Counted from the stretch's first letter, positions 1 through 12,755 are shown. The stretch: 64,000 nt of DNA from Anaeramoeba flamelloides (GCA_027625915.1 JANTQA010000076.1:1674001-1738000), one strand, 5' to 3'. Notes: generated by a model not told the origin, from the letters alone. Numbers and translations: made by a program.

Positions 1-67
1 ATCCTAATGTAAATAATTACTCTCTTACCTTTTGGAAAAAAATAAATAAATAAGAGTTACTAGTCCC
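1..67 (-). mobile_element. Terminal fragment of a TTAA-flanked element (P family)
   Basis: The first 67 bases are the end of an element whose body lies left of the window. They match, in inverted orientation and almost base for base, the left end of the element at 23939-25154, ending in ACTAGTCCC followed by TTAA at 68-71. TTAA target sites with GGG/CCC termini resemble piggyBac-type insertions; the family assignment is inferred from the ends only. Confidence 0.6.
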
Positions 68-1051
68 TTAAGTTACTTTTGGATTTTTTTATTTTTCAAA
101 AATTTACTTTTGATTTTTAAAAACGGTTTTTATATTGATTTTTAACTTTAAAAATTGAATTTTAGTTAAAAAAAATACTCAAAAGGATTTCGACTAGGAC
201 AAAATTAACTTTGTATATAAAAATGAATTATTTCTGATATCTAAAAATAAAAATTTTTAAGATTTTTTTTTAAGATTGAAGAATGGGATAATTATTAACA
301 AAACACCATTTTAATTTACTATTTTTTAGAACTGATGAACCTGGTATTTTTATTCTTATAATTTTAATAGTATTTAGTTTAATAAAATTAAATATAAAAT
401 TTTATCAAAATTGGTTTAATGATTGAAAGAATTTCGAAAAAAAAAAACACGAGGTTGGCCCAATCACCTTCAAACCATTTCTTGTAATTGGTAGATTTTA
501 TTTCTTTATTTGGTTCTTTTTTCTGTTATCTATATTGAGATACAAGAATCCTAAATGAAGCAATATTCTAGAATTAAAAAAAAAGTTAATCAGCTGAAAT
601 TTGATACTAATTAAAAATATTCAACATAAGCCTTGGTTAATGGTTGAATCATTTGAAAATAAACTCTATTCAAAAAGTTTAATAATGAGAGAGAATAGGA
701 TGTTTTAAAAAATTCAATACTCATTGGTTATATGAAGATCTTTGGATTTTTCATTCAATTAGAAGAAAAAATATTTTTAAGGATCTCTGAATAAATAAAT
801 TTTCATCTATATATACTAGAGTGAAAGTAGTATTGTTAAGATAGACTTCATTTTGAAAAACCAAACACACTCTTGAAAATTTTTCATTTTCAACAACAAT
901 TAACTGTTGAGAGAAAAATGTTAGACACAGAAAAATGGTTGGATACCATTTTTAATTGAAAACATTAGTACAATTTCAAATCAAATCATATTGATAACTA
1001 ATTGAATTTTATCTAAATCCTGGTTTTAATGTGTTATAAGTTCATTAGTCT

Positions 1052-1250
1052 GTGGTGTGAGTAGAATACTCATTTGAATGGTTGATAACTAAAAGTAGAT
1101 CATGCTATTTTTACAAAAGTTCAAGTTTTAGTAAAGTTTACTATTAATTCTGAAAATGGTAATTTTTAAAATTGCTTTAGATTATAAGAGATAAGGTTTT
1201 GAAAAAGTAGAATTACATTAATCGTTATTCTAATAAGTAGATTATTGTTA
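1052..1250 (+). repeat. Diverged direct repeat, copy 1
   Basis: Same-orientation partner of 1831-2022. Matching landmarks in order are a GTAGAATAC-like block, AGTAGATC, and ATTACATTAATCGTTATTCT with its partner ATTTCATTAATCATCATTCT. Likely the remains of an old dispersed element. Confidence 0.5.
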
Positions 1251-1830
1251 TTTTCTTTAGTTATTTCACAAACAAAAGAAATTAAAAATCATTTTCAGTA
1301 ATGTTCCTAATAAAAATTGCTTTCCAACTATTAGTCTCTTAACAGTAAAAACCCAAAACATTTTTTAAAAATTTTAATAACAAAACCTACAACACAAAAT
1401 TTCGAAAACAATCAGTTAATGTCTGAACCACAAAAGTTATTAAAGTCAACACAGGTTATTGAAAAAACGGTACAACACAAATTTAATATAAATAGACCAA
1501 ACAAACAACAAAAGTATGAAATACAAAAAGAAATAGAAATATCTTAAAACTCATCCATTGTATTTAAAACATTGTCAGAGATGTTAAATTGATTTTTTAT
1601 TTCAAGGTGTTGAATCCAAATTGAAAAAAGATTTTCCAAGTGTGCAATTATCGATATGTATTAGGCACTGAAAAAAATACCTTACATAAAAAAAAAAACT
1701 GAAAAAATTTTTAATTTTGATATTAAGAAAATTGTTGTGTTATTTCTTTTATTTTTAATCAAATCCTTTTTATAAATAACTAAATTTTTTCTGAATCAAG
1801 TAAGAAACCTACCCAAAGTCCCGTAAAGTA

Positions 1831-2022
1831 GGGTGTCTATAGAATACCCAAGTAATTGTTTGATACCATAAGTAGATCTACTTTTTTTGAAAAATAAATT
1901 GAATATTTAAAAAGTTTTAAATGAATTTCGAAAATGATTATTATTGTTGTTTTTTGATTGATTGAATGATGTTTTGAGCAAGGGTAATTTCATTAATCAT
2001 CATTCTAATAAGTGGCGAGTCA
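1831..2022 (+). repeat. Diverged direct repeat, copy 2
   Basis: Same-orientation partner of 1052-1250, with small indels between copies. Confidence 0.5.
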
Positions 2023-2811
2023 TAATTTTAAAAGTCTTGATTTTTAAAAAAAAAGGAATTTGATATATAAATCAATTAAAAAATAATTTTCCTAATATTA
2101 CCAATTAAAAATCTTGTCAGGTATTTTTTTCACTGCTTTACAAAAAACTAACACTTTTAAAAGAGTAATTTAGAAAGGATCACCTTGTTGTGTTACGAGT
2201 TTGGCCTGGAAGAATAAAAAACGGTTTGTTAGATACGATATAGGATTATCTTGAGAAGTTCGAAGAACGAAGATTGTTGTATTCTTAGCACCAGAACAAT
2301 AATCATAATTTTAGATTCTGTAAGGGGATCCAAAACTTAATTTGATTCACAACCAAGTTTGTATATTCAATTCATATCTGCCAATACATAATCCTGAAAT
2401 AGAAACATTAAAGGAAATCATAGTAATGGTTTTTGGTATATCAACAATTCTGTAGTTATATGGATCGAGCTTAATAGTTCAGGATTTTTTAATTGTGTAT
2501 TTGAATAATATTTAGGAAATAATTCTCAGAGAGTATTTTGTCTCTTGTATTTTTTTTTTTTTTTTTTCCCACAAATCACTAATCTCTAAGAAGGAAATCA
2601 CTATTTGTAATCTCTCTTTGTTTATATTTTTCGTTCTTTTGTGGTTTACATATTTAACACCATTGACAAACGAAGAAACCACAATACAACTCAGATTTTG
2701 GAATAGAAAAAAAGATAACCAGTTCGAAGAAAAGATCATAAATCAAAATACCGTTTTTAAAAAATAAAAAAACACAAAACATTTATTAATTCTCTTCAAG
2801 TGGTTTGAAAA

Positions 2812-2821
2812 TATATATAAA
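2812..2821 (+). promoter_or_regulatory. Possible TATA-like element
   Basis: TATATATAAA lies 103 bases upstream of the predicted ATG at 2924. Such strings are frequent in DNA this AT-rich, so the call rests only on position. Confidence 0.25.
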
Positions 2822-2923
2822 ACTTGAAGACTGCGTTTTGACGCTTTTTGTTTTCTTTTCAACTTTATTCCCATTATTAATATTTACAAAATTTCATTTT
2901 TCTGATTTTTGATTGTTTTGGAA

Positions 2924-5776
2924 ATGTTTTCTAAAAAAAAATTGAAAGCAAACACTTTAGTTTTTGTTTTGATTTCATTGTGTAATAATTACCACTTTTT
3001 CAAAAAACACTTGAATTGTTTTTTTTACCTTTTTTCTTATTTTTTAGACTTTTACCCGAATTCTTGACAAAAAACAAAAAAACTGTGCCTTAATAATATA
3101 TACTAACCTTCAAAACAAAACTTGCCAAAATTAATTCAAAAAATCAAAACAAAATGAAAACTTTCGAAAACAGTTTTCATTCAGATCAATGGAATCACCC
3201 TCGAAGAAGCCGTGGATAACCAAGATTTGACTTTCACCACAGGAGGAGACAAAAATTGGTTTGGCCAAGATGAAGATTCTTATTATGGAGGTGATGCCGC
3301 AAGAAGTGGCAATATTACGGATGGGCAAGTAACTTGGATGGAAACGACAGTCAATGGCAACGGATCAGTCAGCTTTTATTGGAAGGCCTCCTCTGAGTAT
3401 TACGATTTTTTGACATTTTACATCGATGGTGAAGAGACGAATGAAATTTCGGGTCAGACTATGAGCTGGGTCAAATTCAGTCACGAAATTCGTACTGAGG
3501 GCGAGCACACTTTGAAATGGGTTTATACGAAGGACGTGAGTTACGCATACGGTGAAGATTGTGTGTGGGTTGACAAATTAGTCTTTGATCCGAAAAAAGT
3601 TAACCCAGACACAGGCATCAACTTACAAGAAGCCGTGGATAACGATGATCTGATTTTCGCAACAGGCGGAGACATTGGTTGGTATGGCCAAAACGAAGAT
3701 TCTTATAATGGAGGCGATGCCGCAAGAAGCGGCAATGGTCTTAGTGAAGATGGAGAACAATCATGGATGGGAACCACAGTTTCCGGCGACGGAACAGTCA
3801 GCTTTTATTGGAAGACATCCTCTGAATCGGCTTCCGATTATTTGACATTTTACTTCGATGGCGAAGAGATCGATGAAATATCTGGTCTTGGTAATTGGGC
3901 AGAATCCAGTTACGATTTTACAGGGTATGGCAACCACACCATGCGATGGGTTTACACAAAGGAAGAAAGTGACGGTAAAGGAGAAGATTGCGGGTATGTT
4001 GACAAAATCAAAGTTTCAAAAAAGATTGAGGACAAAAGTATCCCCTTAGACGAAGCTCTGGACAACCTTGATCTATTTATCATCACAGGAGGCGACCAAA
4101 ATTGGTATGGCCAAAATGTCACTTATATGAATGATCACAACGCTGCAAAAAGTGGTGACATTGACGACGATGGGGAGTCATGGATGGAAACCACAGTTGA
4201 CGGCAACGGAACAGTCAGCTTTTATTGGAAGGTCTCCTCTGAAGGTAGCTTTGATTTTTTGGAATTTTACCTCGATGGTGAATTGATTGATCAAATCTCT
4301 GGCAAACAAGATTGGAACCAATTTAATTACACTATTTACTCCGATGGTGAACACACCTTGAGATGGGTTTACACAAAAGATGAAAGTGACACATCAAGGT
4401 ACGATTGTGGATGGGTCGACAAATTAATATTTGATAAAAATCATTTTGCGCCAAATGAGAACGTCCCCTTAGGTACAGCGCTGGATAACCCAGATCTGAC
4501 TTTCACCACATATGGAGATTCCAATTGGTTTGGCCAAAACGAAGATTCTTATTATGGGGGCGATGCCGCAAGAAGTGGGGAGATTACTAATGGGAGTGAA
4601 TCATGGATGGAAACTTGGGTTAGGGGCCCCGGAAGAGTTAGCTTTTATTGGAAGGTTTCCTCTGAATCTGATTATGATTTTTTGAGTTTTTACGACGATG
4701 ATGAAGATATTGATGAAATCTCGGGTGAACAAGATTGGATCCAATTCAGTTATGAAGTTGGCTATGGCTATCACAATCTTCGATGGGCATATACGAAGGA
4801 CGGTACTGACAGAGAAGGAGAAGATTGCGGATGGGTTGACAAATTAGTATTTGAAAAAACAGAACCCAAAAATGTCTCCCTCGAAGAAGCCGTGGATAAC
4901 GATGATCTGAATTTCACCACAGGAGGAGATTCCAATTGGTTTGGCCAAGATGAAGATTCTTATTATGGTGGCGATGCCGCAAGAAGTGGAGGTATTCTTG
5001 GTGAGCAAGAATCATGGATGGAAACAACAGTAAATGGCATGGGAACAGTTAGCTTTTATTGGAAGGTTTCCTCTGAATATGATTGGGATTTTTTGACATT
5101 TTATATTGATGGCAAACCGATGGATCAAATTTCGGGCTGGAATATTAGCTGGGCCAAGGCCAGTTACGGAATTGGCTTTGGTGGAGAACACACTTTGAAA
5201 TGGGTTTACACAAAGGATGAATGCGATAGAGAAGGAGACGATTGTGGATGGGTTGACAAAGTATTATTTGAAAAGAATAATGATACAGTGATCATCCCCC
5301 TAGCCGAAGCGTTGGATAACCTAAATCTGACTTTCACCACAGGTGGAGATGGAATTACAGATTGGTTCGGACAAAATGAAACTTCTTATTATGGTGGCGA
5401 TGCCGCAATCAGTGGCTATATTGGTGGCTATGAAAAAACATGGATGGCAACTAAAGTTGAAGGAACCGGGGAAGTAAGCTTTTATTGGAAGGTCTCTTCT
5501 GAATATGAATTTGATTTTTTGATCTTTTATATTGATGGCGAAGAGATTGAAAAAATTTCGGGTTTTGAGGATTGGAGCGAATACAAATACAAAATTCTCG
5601 ATGATGGAGAACATACTTTGAAATGGGTTTACACAAAAGATGAATTCGATGCTGAAGGAGATGATTGTGGATGGGTTGATAAAGTAGTATTTAAAAAAGA
5701 TACTGCCTCCTTGGCAAATAACATCTTCCCATATACTTTAACCTTCATATTCTTATTGTTTTTCTTATTATTTTAA
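2924..5776 (+). CDS. Secreted, probably GPI-anchored protein with six ~140-residue bacterial-type repeats (one intron)
   Basis: Predicted 886 residues. Joining exon 2924-2981 to exon 3174-5776 gives a clear signal peptide: lysine-rich n-region, a hydrophobic core LVFVLISLFFIQ, and cleavage probably after ING at about residue 26. Six tandem repeats follow. Each starts with a block like IPLxEALDNxDLxFTTGGD, then SWMxTTVxGxGxVSFYWKVSSE, FLxFYxDGExIDxISG, HTLRWVYTKD and DCGWVDKLxF. The VSFYWKVSSE...DYLxFYIDG...HTLRWVYxKD...GWVD pattern is one I know from secreted bacterial proteins (planctomycete- and verrucomicrobia-like), where it looks like an all-beta, jelly-roll-like module. Every repeat keeps the Trp/Tyr-rich core and the final GWVD (VWVD or GYVD in the first two). 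The C-terminus is a short polar Ser/Asn stretch followed by about 14 hydrophobic residues and then the stop, as in GPI-attachment signals. Function is unknown; cell-surface binding or adhesion is inferred. A start at a GTG near 3212 was rejected because the first repeat extends upstream of it. Confidence 0.8.
2982..3173 (+). other. Spliceosomal intron (192 nt) with TACTAAC branch site
   Basis: The donor is GTAATA at 2982. TACTAAC at 3101-3107 is a consensus-like branch sequence, and the acceptor ACAG ends at 3173 as the first AG after the branch site. Removing the intron fuses a 19-residue hydrophobic N-terminus in frame to the first repeat and completes a signal peptide. An alternative acceptor at 3184 gives the wrong phase with either nearby donor. 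Confidence 0.75.
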
Positions 5777-5809
5777 TTATTTTTAGATATAATATATATA
5801 TATATATAT

Positions 5810-6600
5810 CCCTTAGCACCCCACAAATTGGCCCTAATTTCATCAAGTTTAAAAGAAAAGATTTAAAATGATATTGATGTGCTAATAAATTTATTTTCTT
5901 ATTTATCTTTAATACAGATTTTACTTTGAATAAAAAGTCAAAATAGTTCAAAGATAAATTTTTTGTATTATTGTATTTTTTTTTTTTTTCTATCTTGGAA
6001 AAAAAGAATAATTATTCATTTTTCATCTTTCTTTAAAGATTTTTATTTTTTTTTCCATTTTTTTAAATTTGAAATTTTATTATTATTATATTAATTCAAT
6101 ACCCAATAAATTGATTTATTAATTATCACTATGAAATAATGTTATTAATTACATGATAAATAGAATAAAAAAAAAAAAGTTAATACGTAGAAATTCTCAT
6201 TTTTTTAAGATAAAATTTTAAAAAATATTAAATCAAGAGAAAAATGAAACTTTTTGTTACTTTAGGTCAAAATAAAGTGCTTAATTATAAATAATTTTCA
6301 AAAACATCCATTTAAGCAAAAGAGCATAAATGAAAGAACAAAAAAAAAAAAAATTATAAAATATGATCATTTATTATATTGGAAATAAGTCAATTAAATA
6401 TTTTTTTATGAGATATTACAATCAACTCTAAAATTTTTAAAAAAATTAGATTAATTAACTTTTAAATATTATTCAAGTATAATAAAATCATCTCCTTCAC
6501 TCTGAATTTTTTTTTTCTTTGATCCCCAAGTCGAAATAAGAAAGATCTGGAAAAAAACCAACAAATCAGATAAAAATTAATTGTATGAAAGATCTTTTTA
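5810..6600 (+). mobile_element. CCCTTAGCACCCC-ended element (T family), left part
   Basis: It begins 34 bases after the stop of the six-repeat gene, at the edge of a (TA)n tract, with CCCTTAGCACCCC. It follows the sequence of 38678-40171 in the same orientation for several hundred bases, for example AAAAAGTCAAAATAGTTCAA and the later 'AAGAGAAAAATGAAA' segment. No matching right terminus was found, so the copy looks truncated; the end given is approximate. Confidence 0.65.
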
Positions 6601-9276
6601 AATGAAATATAATTATCAGCATGAAATTTTCTTGTTATACCCTTTTAATTGGAAATTCAGTATTAAAAAATGGTGATGGACTTTCAAAAATTTTGATTGG
6701 TATTTTTTTTTTTTTTTTGGTTTTGATTATAGTTTTTTAATTGGTTAAATACATGTGTCCATATAAGTTTATCAGATTATATTGGTAGATTATTGTTTAT
6801 TAATAATAATTAGTTACTCTTGAATACAAAATAATAATAATAATAATAATAATTTCTTTCTAGTTGGATATTATTTTTTTGATGTATAGTTTATACTAAA
6901 CACACTTTTTTTGATAATAAAATCTGAAAATGGAAAGAGTTATCGAAAAGATAGTTCGGACATAAAAATATTTTCATTGTTTTTTTATAATTTTACACCT
7001 AAAAAATTTTTTGAACAAAAAATAAAAAATATTTAATACAATATGTACCAAGTTTAAGTAAAAAACTCTTAAAAAAATTTAAGGTATAAACAATTTCGGT
7101 TTACGAGTCCTATTTTGGACTTTTTTTTTTTATTTAAATTTTAATCCTAGAATATAACTGTTTTTTCTTCAATATAAAATTTTCATCAATGACAAATTTC
7201 TTGATAGATTTGTACCTTAGTGTGGTATCAAGGTAATTTTAAATGTATTTTTATATAGTGAAAGTGTATTTTTATGTGTAATTCATATTATTCTACATTT
7301 AAATCAAGTGACAAACATGGAGAATAAAAATTTATTTTTTATCAATATATAAACAACCAAATAAATAATATTATCTTGAAAAAAGAATATGATACAATAA
7401 ACTTTGCTACAAGTAAATTGGTGATATATCGTGGTGTTTACGGGGTATTGTTTAGTATTGAATTGTGTCTGAGTTTATTAGGAGAACAGTATCTATAAAA
7501 TAAATATATTATGTACAACTATTATGTTATAAGATTGTTACCTAAATAATCATATTTTAGCAAATCGTACTAAAAAAGAGAAAAAAAAAATATTTTTTAG
7601 TGCTAATCCAAATGGTAATCAATATTTGCTTCCTCCTAACTATCTCTCCAGTAAAAAATGTATTTTGAAATTTTTCCACTCCTTAACATGGCATTTCTCT
7701 CAAAATTTCAAAATACAAAATCTTACCCCTGCTCATTTTATATGAATTATTTGATATCACCAATTAATTTCCTCCAATTGTATCATTAGATTTTGAAATA
7801 ATCATAATCTTACCTACAGATATATCTACATAAAATCAAAAAATATGTTTAAATTTGCTTTTTTTTGTTTGGAAATTATTTCAAATTATTGATCAATAAA
7901 AGATTTTTTATTTAAAATCCTAAAAAATGTTTAAAATTTGAAATATTTCCTTTATTTTAAATATGTATTCCTTGAAATCATTTTTTATCTGATAAGATAT
8001 TGTATTTAAATCTACAAAAACTAGATAATAAAATCTTAATCAACCTTCTCGTAATTTATTTTTTTTTTAAATTTCTTTCAAAGCCCTGCTTTAAGAAGAT
8101 TTTTAATAGATTTACAATTATGGAAACTAAACTAATTTTTTATATTTTTTTTTTTGAATTTATGTGTATTTTTACTGAAATCTACAATATAGACTTATTA
8201 TAACATATGTTAAAAAAATATTTTGCCGATATTTTTTATTTTAACTTCTATATATTAAATGATTAGTGAATTGCAGTAAAAAATAAGTAAATATTGTATT
8301 CATTTCTTCAAGTTCTACAATTAAAGTATATATTCTTTAATGAAGGGATAAGTATAAAAAGTTTTCTCGGGAAATAGAGTTCATGTTTAAGTTAATTTAT
8401 GTCATAAAACAAAAATATGGAAAAATTATGAAAAAAATTATGAAAAATTTTTACAAATTATATGAATAATTTCAAATTTTCTCAAAAAGGAATTAGTTTA
8501 CCTCAAAAAATGTTTTGGTTGTAGGTGTACTATTTTGTATTTAAATCGATTTTGTATCAAAAAAAAAAAATCAGAAACAACAAGCCTGTGTTTAATTTAA
8601 GATATGTTTTATACTCTTAAATCAGTTTTTTGAATAACTGTGATACTTTTAGAAAATAGAAAAACACCGAGAAAAAATCGAGAATGTTTTTCCAGAATAA
8701 TAGATATTCTTAACAATGGGAAAAAATGAAAAAATTTTAGTATATTCTCTTATTATTTTCAAATTTTTATTTTCAAAAATTTTAAAAACCTTTTTAGTAA
8801 AAAATATTTTTTATTACTTTTGGAGTAATAATAGTAAAAAAATTGAATGTTATTCCTGTTTATTGAATTAAAACATGTTAATTATTTTTTTTTTTAAATG
8901 CCTTATTTTGTACTCTTGGTCCTACCAAATTTTTAATGGTTTAATAATCTTTTTTCAAAATCTAAAAAAATTCAAAATATTGTTAAAATATAAAGTATTT
9001 CAAAAATTATTTCTTCTACTTTTCTTAATTATAGTTTTACTAGTTTTTTAAATAACTAGTTTTGTTTTGAAAAAATAAAAATACCTAACTTTTCATTTTT
9101 TTTTTTTTGAAAAATTTGTCTAAACATCAAAAAATATTACTGATAATAATATAGTAACATTAAAAATTCCATGCAATTATTTAGTTCAATTTGTACTACA
9201 ACAGAGTCTAAAAAACTTTATTAAATAATTTATTCATTACAAAAAAAATTTGAAATAAAATTAAAGAATTTTTTTA
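6601..9276. other. Gene-free AT-rich stretch
   Basis: Nothing coding is recognisable. A short AAT/TTA microsatellite lies near 6828-6853, and long A and T runs are scattered throughout. Confidence 0.5.
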
Positions 9277-9975
9277 TAAACTCTGTTTCAGTCCAAGTGG
9301 CCCAACATTTTTTTTCAAATATCAATTATTTTATATAATTGACCATTAAAGAACAAATAAGCAATAAACCGAATAATACACATCAAAGAATTATTGATAT
9401 ATGTCTGAAAGAAAATTAATTAATACATAAATTTTCTTAAAAATTGAAAAACTCAAATTCTTAGGGCCCCATTGAGAAAAACAACAATGTTAGTTGTGAA
9501 CTTCTACTTGTATTCGAATAATAAATATGAAACATTTTTCACTTCATTTTAAATACTTTTATTTTAGAAACCAAGCCCCAAAAACGAAGTGTGTTGGTAT
9601 TTGGGGTCTCTATTTGAAAAAAGAGATGAAAACGAAGTGAAAATTTTTCACATTTATTAAACAAATATCAAGATAAAAGATCGAATAGAATTACAATAAA
9701 AATCAATATGATTTCTCAACAATCTTTAATTAGTTTCAATACTTTAGAATAACACATTTTTACCAAGTGACTATTGATCTTGCAATAAAAAAAATTTTTG
9801 CAACTGAATGACATTTTAAAAAAAAAATTGAAAAAAAAAACAAAAATGTGAAAATATGATTTCAATTTTGAAAATTTCCAAAATAAATTTTTATTCTTCT
9901 AATATCGATGTAAACACTTTAAACACATGTATTTCACCCATTAAAACTGGGCCCCTTTGACTGAAAAATAGTTTA
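9277..9975. mobile_element. GGCCCAG inverted-repeat element (R1 family), long copy
   Basis: The ends are imperfect inverted repeats of about 29 bases: a left end TAAACTCTGTTTCAG leading to GTGGCCCA, and a right end CTGGGCCCCTTTGACTG leading to TAGTTTA. The same termini bound 35809-36360 and 36668-37233. This copy is about 140 bases longer. It has no coding potential, so it is a MITE-like element. Confidence 0.7.
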
Positions 9976-10019
9976 TATTGTTTAGAATTCAATTAGCAAT
10001 ATATATATATACATTAGAT

Positions 10020-11056
10020 CATAAATATAATAAAATTTAAAAAATAGAAAAAATATAAAATATATTTAAAAAATAATATTTTTTTTCATTGGAAAATTTA
10101 TGAAAATTTTTCAACAGTATTTTTTTTTCCAATTTAAACGATTTGGCCAATAGTTCGAGTTGGACTAATAATTGATTTTTTATTTTAATTTTAAGGATTT
10201 TTGAATTTTGAAATTTCGAAAATCTAGGCATAAAATATACAATAATATTGAATCTGAGATAATAGATCAATAATTATTTTCCAAGATCTGGAATAATTTA
10301 GATTGAAAAATCCATTTGTTGTAAAGTTTTTCTTCAAATTATTTCTGATAACAAAATGCAATAAAAAAAATTCTTAGTTTCGAATATTATTTTATTATAT
10401 TTGAATAATATTTAAAGTTATTTTTCATTTTTTTTTAAATTTAGTGTTGATTTTTTTATTTATTAATACAAATTTTTTTTTATTGATTTAAATGTACTAT
10501 GTTAAATGAAATAATTTTAAGTTTTTATTTTTATTTTGTTTTTAATGGTATTATTTATTACTTGAAAAGAATTTTTAGATAATTATTCATATTAAACTTT
10601 TAATTTTGGCCTAAAGAAATGATTTTTGTTTTTCTCTTGATTTAATATTTATTAAACTTTTATCTTAAAAAATGAAAATTTCTCAGTAATATATATTTTA
10701 TTTATTTATTTTTTTTTGTTTCATAAAATTAAAACAATTTATTGATATATATTATTAATAAATTAATGTATAGAATTTTGAATTAAAACAACTGTTATTA
10801 AATTTCTTATTTAAAAAATTGAAAAAAATAAAAATCTTTAAAAAAAATGTAATAGTGAATAATTATTATATTTTCTTTCCAAACACAAAAAAAAATAATT
10901 ACATAACAACTTTATTTTTGAACTATTGTGACTTTTTATTATAATTCAAATATGGATTAAAGAAAAAGAAGAATATAAATTTATTAGCATACTAATATCA
11001 TTTCCAATATTGTTTTTAGAAAAAATTAAATTTATGCTAATCTTGGGTACAGAGGG
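10020..11056 (-). mobile_element. T-family element, reverse orientation, truncated
   Basis: The reverse complement follows 5810-6480 and 38700-39600. Shared landmarks include the 'ATCAAGAGAAAAA' segment, the 'AGGCCAAAATTAAA' segment and 'AACTCGAACTATTGGCCAAA'. The outer end GGGTACAGAGGG at 11045-11056 is a diverged form of the GGGGTGCTAAGGG terminus. The inner end stops near a (TA)n tract, so the copy is incomplete. A 77-codon open frame at 10037-10270 (minus) lies inside and shares its best-conserved part with the copy at 39416-39600, so it may be a vestige of an old coding region. Confidence 0.6.
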
Positions 11057-12449
11057 ACATATACATTTGTTTATATATAACTAAGAGAAAATTCCATAAA
11101 AATACTTTCCTTCTGAAAATTATCGTTTTTTACGTTTATTATTTAATTATAAAAAATGCTTTCTGAAAACTTCTTAATAAATAAAATTGTTTTTTAATTC
11201 TTTTAAAATATTTTAAATTTGTATTTGTTTTTCATTCATTGCAATCATTAAAAGCTTTTACAAAACCGGAAAAAAATTAACAAATAATTAATTTCAAATA
11301 GTTCATCAAGCTTTTAATTATCAAAATTATAAATGTATAATTCTTCCTGTTTGTTTTTTTTTTTTTTTTTTTTGATATAAATGAAATTCCTCTCATTTAT
11401 CATTTGAAGCCAAGTAATTAAATTCATTTAAATAATGTATCTTAAAAACAAGGAAAATAAAACTTTCTTGTTCTATTTTATATGAAAAAACACACTAGAA
11501 ATTAATTCAAAACTCACAAATTTACAAACATTCATATAAAAAAAAATAATTGATTTTTTTTTTTAAATGAGATTGATTTTATTATTGAATTAATAGTCAA
11601 AGTTTTTTAATTTTTTTGTTTGATTTTTGATATTATTTCTTTGGTAATGGGGTTGGTATGTCAACTTTTGGTGAAAAAAAAATTGCATCCAAAATATATT
11701 ATTACATTCATAACTTCTTAAACATATATTAATTATATTTTCACTGAATTGAAATAATTTTTCATTTTTTTCTGTTAATTTTTTTTATCATTATCTATTT
11801 TCTTTTATATAATACAATTGCTATCATTTAATTTTTAAAACATTCATAAATTAGAATTTTAACATATTTTACAAAAAAATAAGTATATTATATTCTAGCA
11901 GACTTTTTTACTCAATAAATTATTTATATTTTTTTTTTGTAGAATTTCCATTTTCGAATAAACAAAAAAATATCAAATTAATAAATTGTTGTTGATGAGT
12001 TGAAAAATCAACTTTAAATTGATAAAATTGAAAAATTCAATTGTTTTTTTCAAATAAAAAATTAATTCGAAAAAAAATTTGAAAGATCAAAGAATATTAA
12101 ATTGCTATACAAAAAAATAACTCAAGAAAAAAATTTTTTAGTGGGTAAATGAAAAATAATAAGTTATTAAAACGCCTTTTTTAGTGTTTAAATTGTAAAT
12201 TTTCTTTTTAAAATCGAAGGGAATATGTACCTTAATAAATTATTTAGATTTTATTTTTTTTTTTTAATTTACTTTTTGCTGAAAACCTGGATATAAATAA
12301 TAATTAGAATTTTAATCTTTGAATAAAATAATCCAAATATCAAAATTAGTGGCAAAATTTTTTTATTATTATTTTTTTCATTTTTACATTTTTATTTCAA
12401 AAAATAAAATGATTACACAGTATTTTTATTTATTAATCTATATTATTGT
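11057..12449. other. Gene-free AT-rich stretch
   Basis: No coding region or RNA gene was recognised. Confidence 0.5.
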
Positions 12450-12451
12450 TA

Positions 12452-12648
12452 CAGTCAGTTTCACTTTTAAGGCACAAACTATCAACGAAATTTAAGGCAC
12501 AAAAAAATCTCAAATTAAAACACAAAATTTGGAATTTTTTTTTTTACAATTTATTTTTACTAGATTGTGTATTTTGTGCTTTAATTTGAGATTTTTTTTG
12601 TGCCTTAAATTTCGTTGAAAGTTTGTGCCTTAAAAGTGAAACTGACTG
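12452..12648. mobile_element. Tc1/mariner-like MITE, intact-looking copy (M1)
   Basis: This 197-bp element has inverted repeats of roughly 77 bases per arm with only a few mismatches, starting CAGTCAGTTTCACTTTTAAG. It is flanked by TA on both sides (12450-12451 and 12649-12650). TA target duplication and a CAGT start fit the Tc1/mariner superfamily. It has no coding potential. Related copies lie at 19682-20492 (split), 46996-47190 and 54234-54427. Confidence 0.85.
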
Positions 12649-12755
12649 TATGTATAAAATTTTAAGTGAAATACATTATTATTTATAAAAAATAATAAAA
12701 AGATTTTTTTTCTGATAAAAAATCTTCCCCTATTTTAAAATTTAGCTTATATTAA

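Larger units (their letters stand above)
72..2811. other. Gene-free AT-rich stretch with a diverged direct repeat
   Basis: No reading frame here looks like a protein. About 200 bases at 1052-1250 recur, diverged, at 1831-2022; both contain a 'taGAATAC' segment, then 'AGTAGATC', and end in 'ATTCTAATAAGT'. Around 2170-2400 the base composition is visibly less AT-rich than the surroundings, but I can name nothing there. Confidence 0.4.

Noticed and set aside
3212-3220. GTG start for the six-repeat protein
   Set aside because: The repeat block (ITLEEAVDN) begins upstream of it, and splicing to the exon at 2924 gives a proper signal peptide.
3131-3328. Minus-strand open frame over the start of the six-repeat gene
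   Set aside because: Shadow of the plus-strand repeat coding sequence; similar shadows at 5321-5636 follow the last repeat.
12452-12648. CRISPR-like or tRNA-like hairpin
   Set aside because: One long inverted repeat flanked by TA, without spaced direct repeats or tRNA boxes; a MITE explains it.
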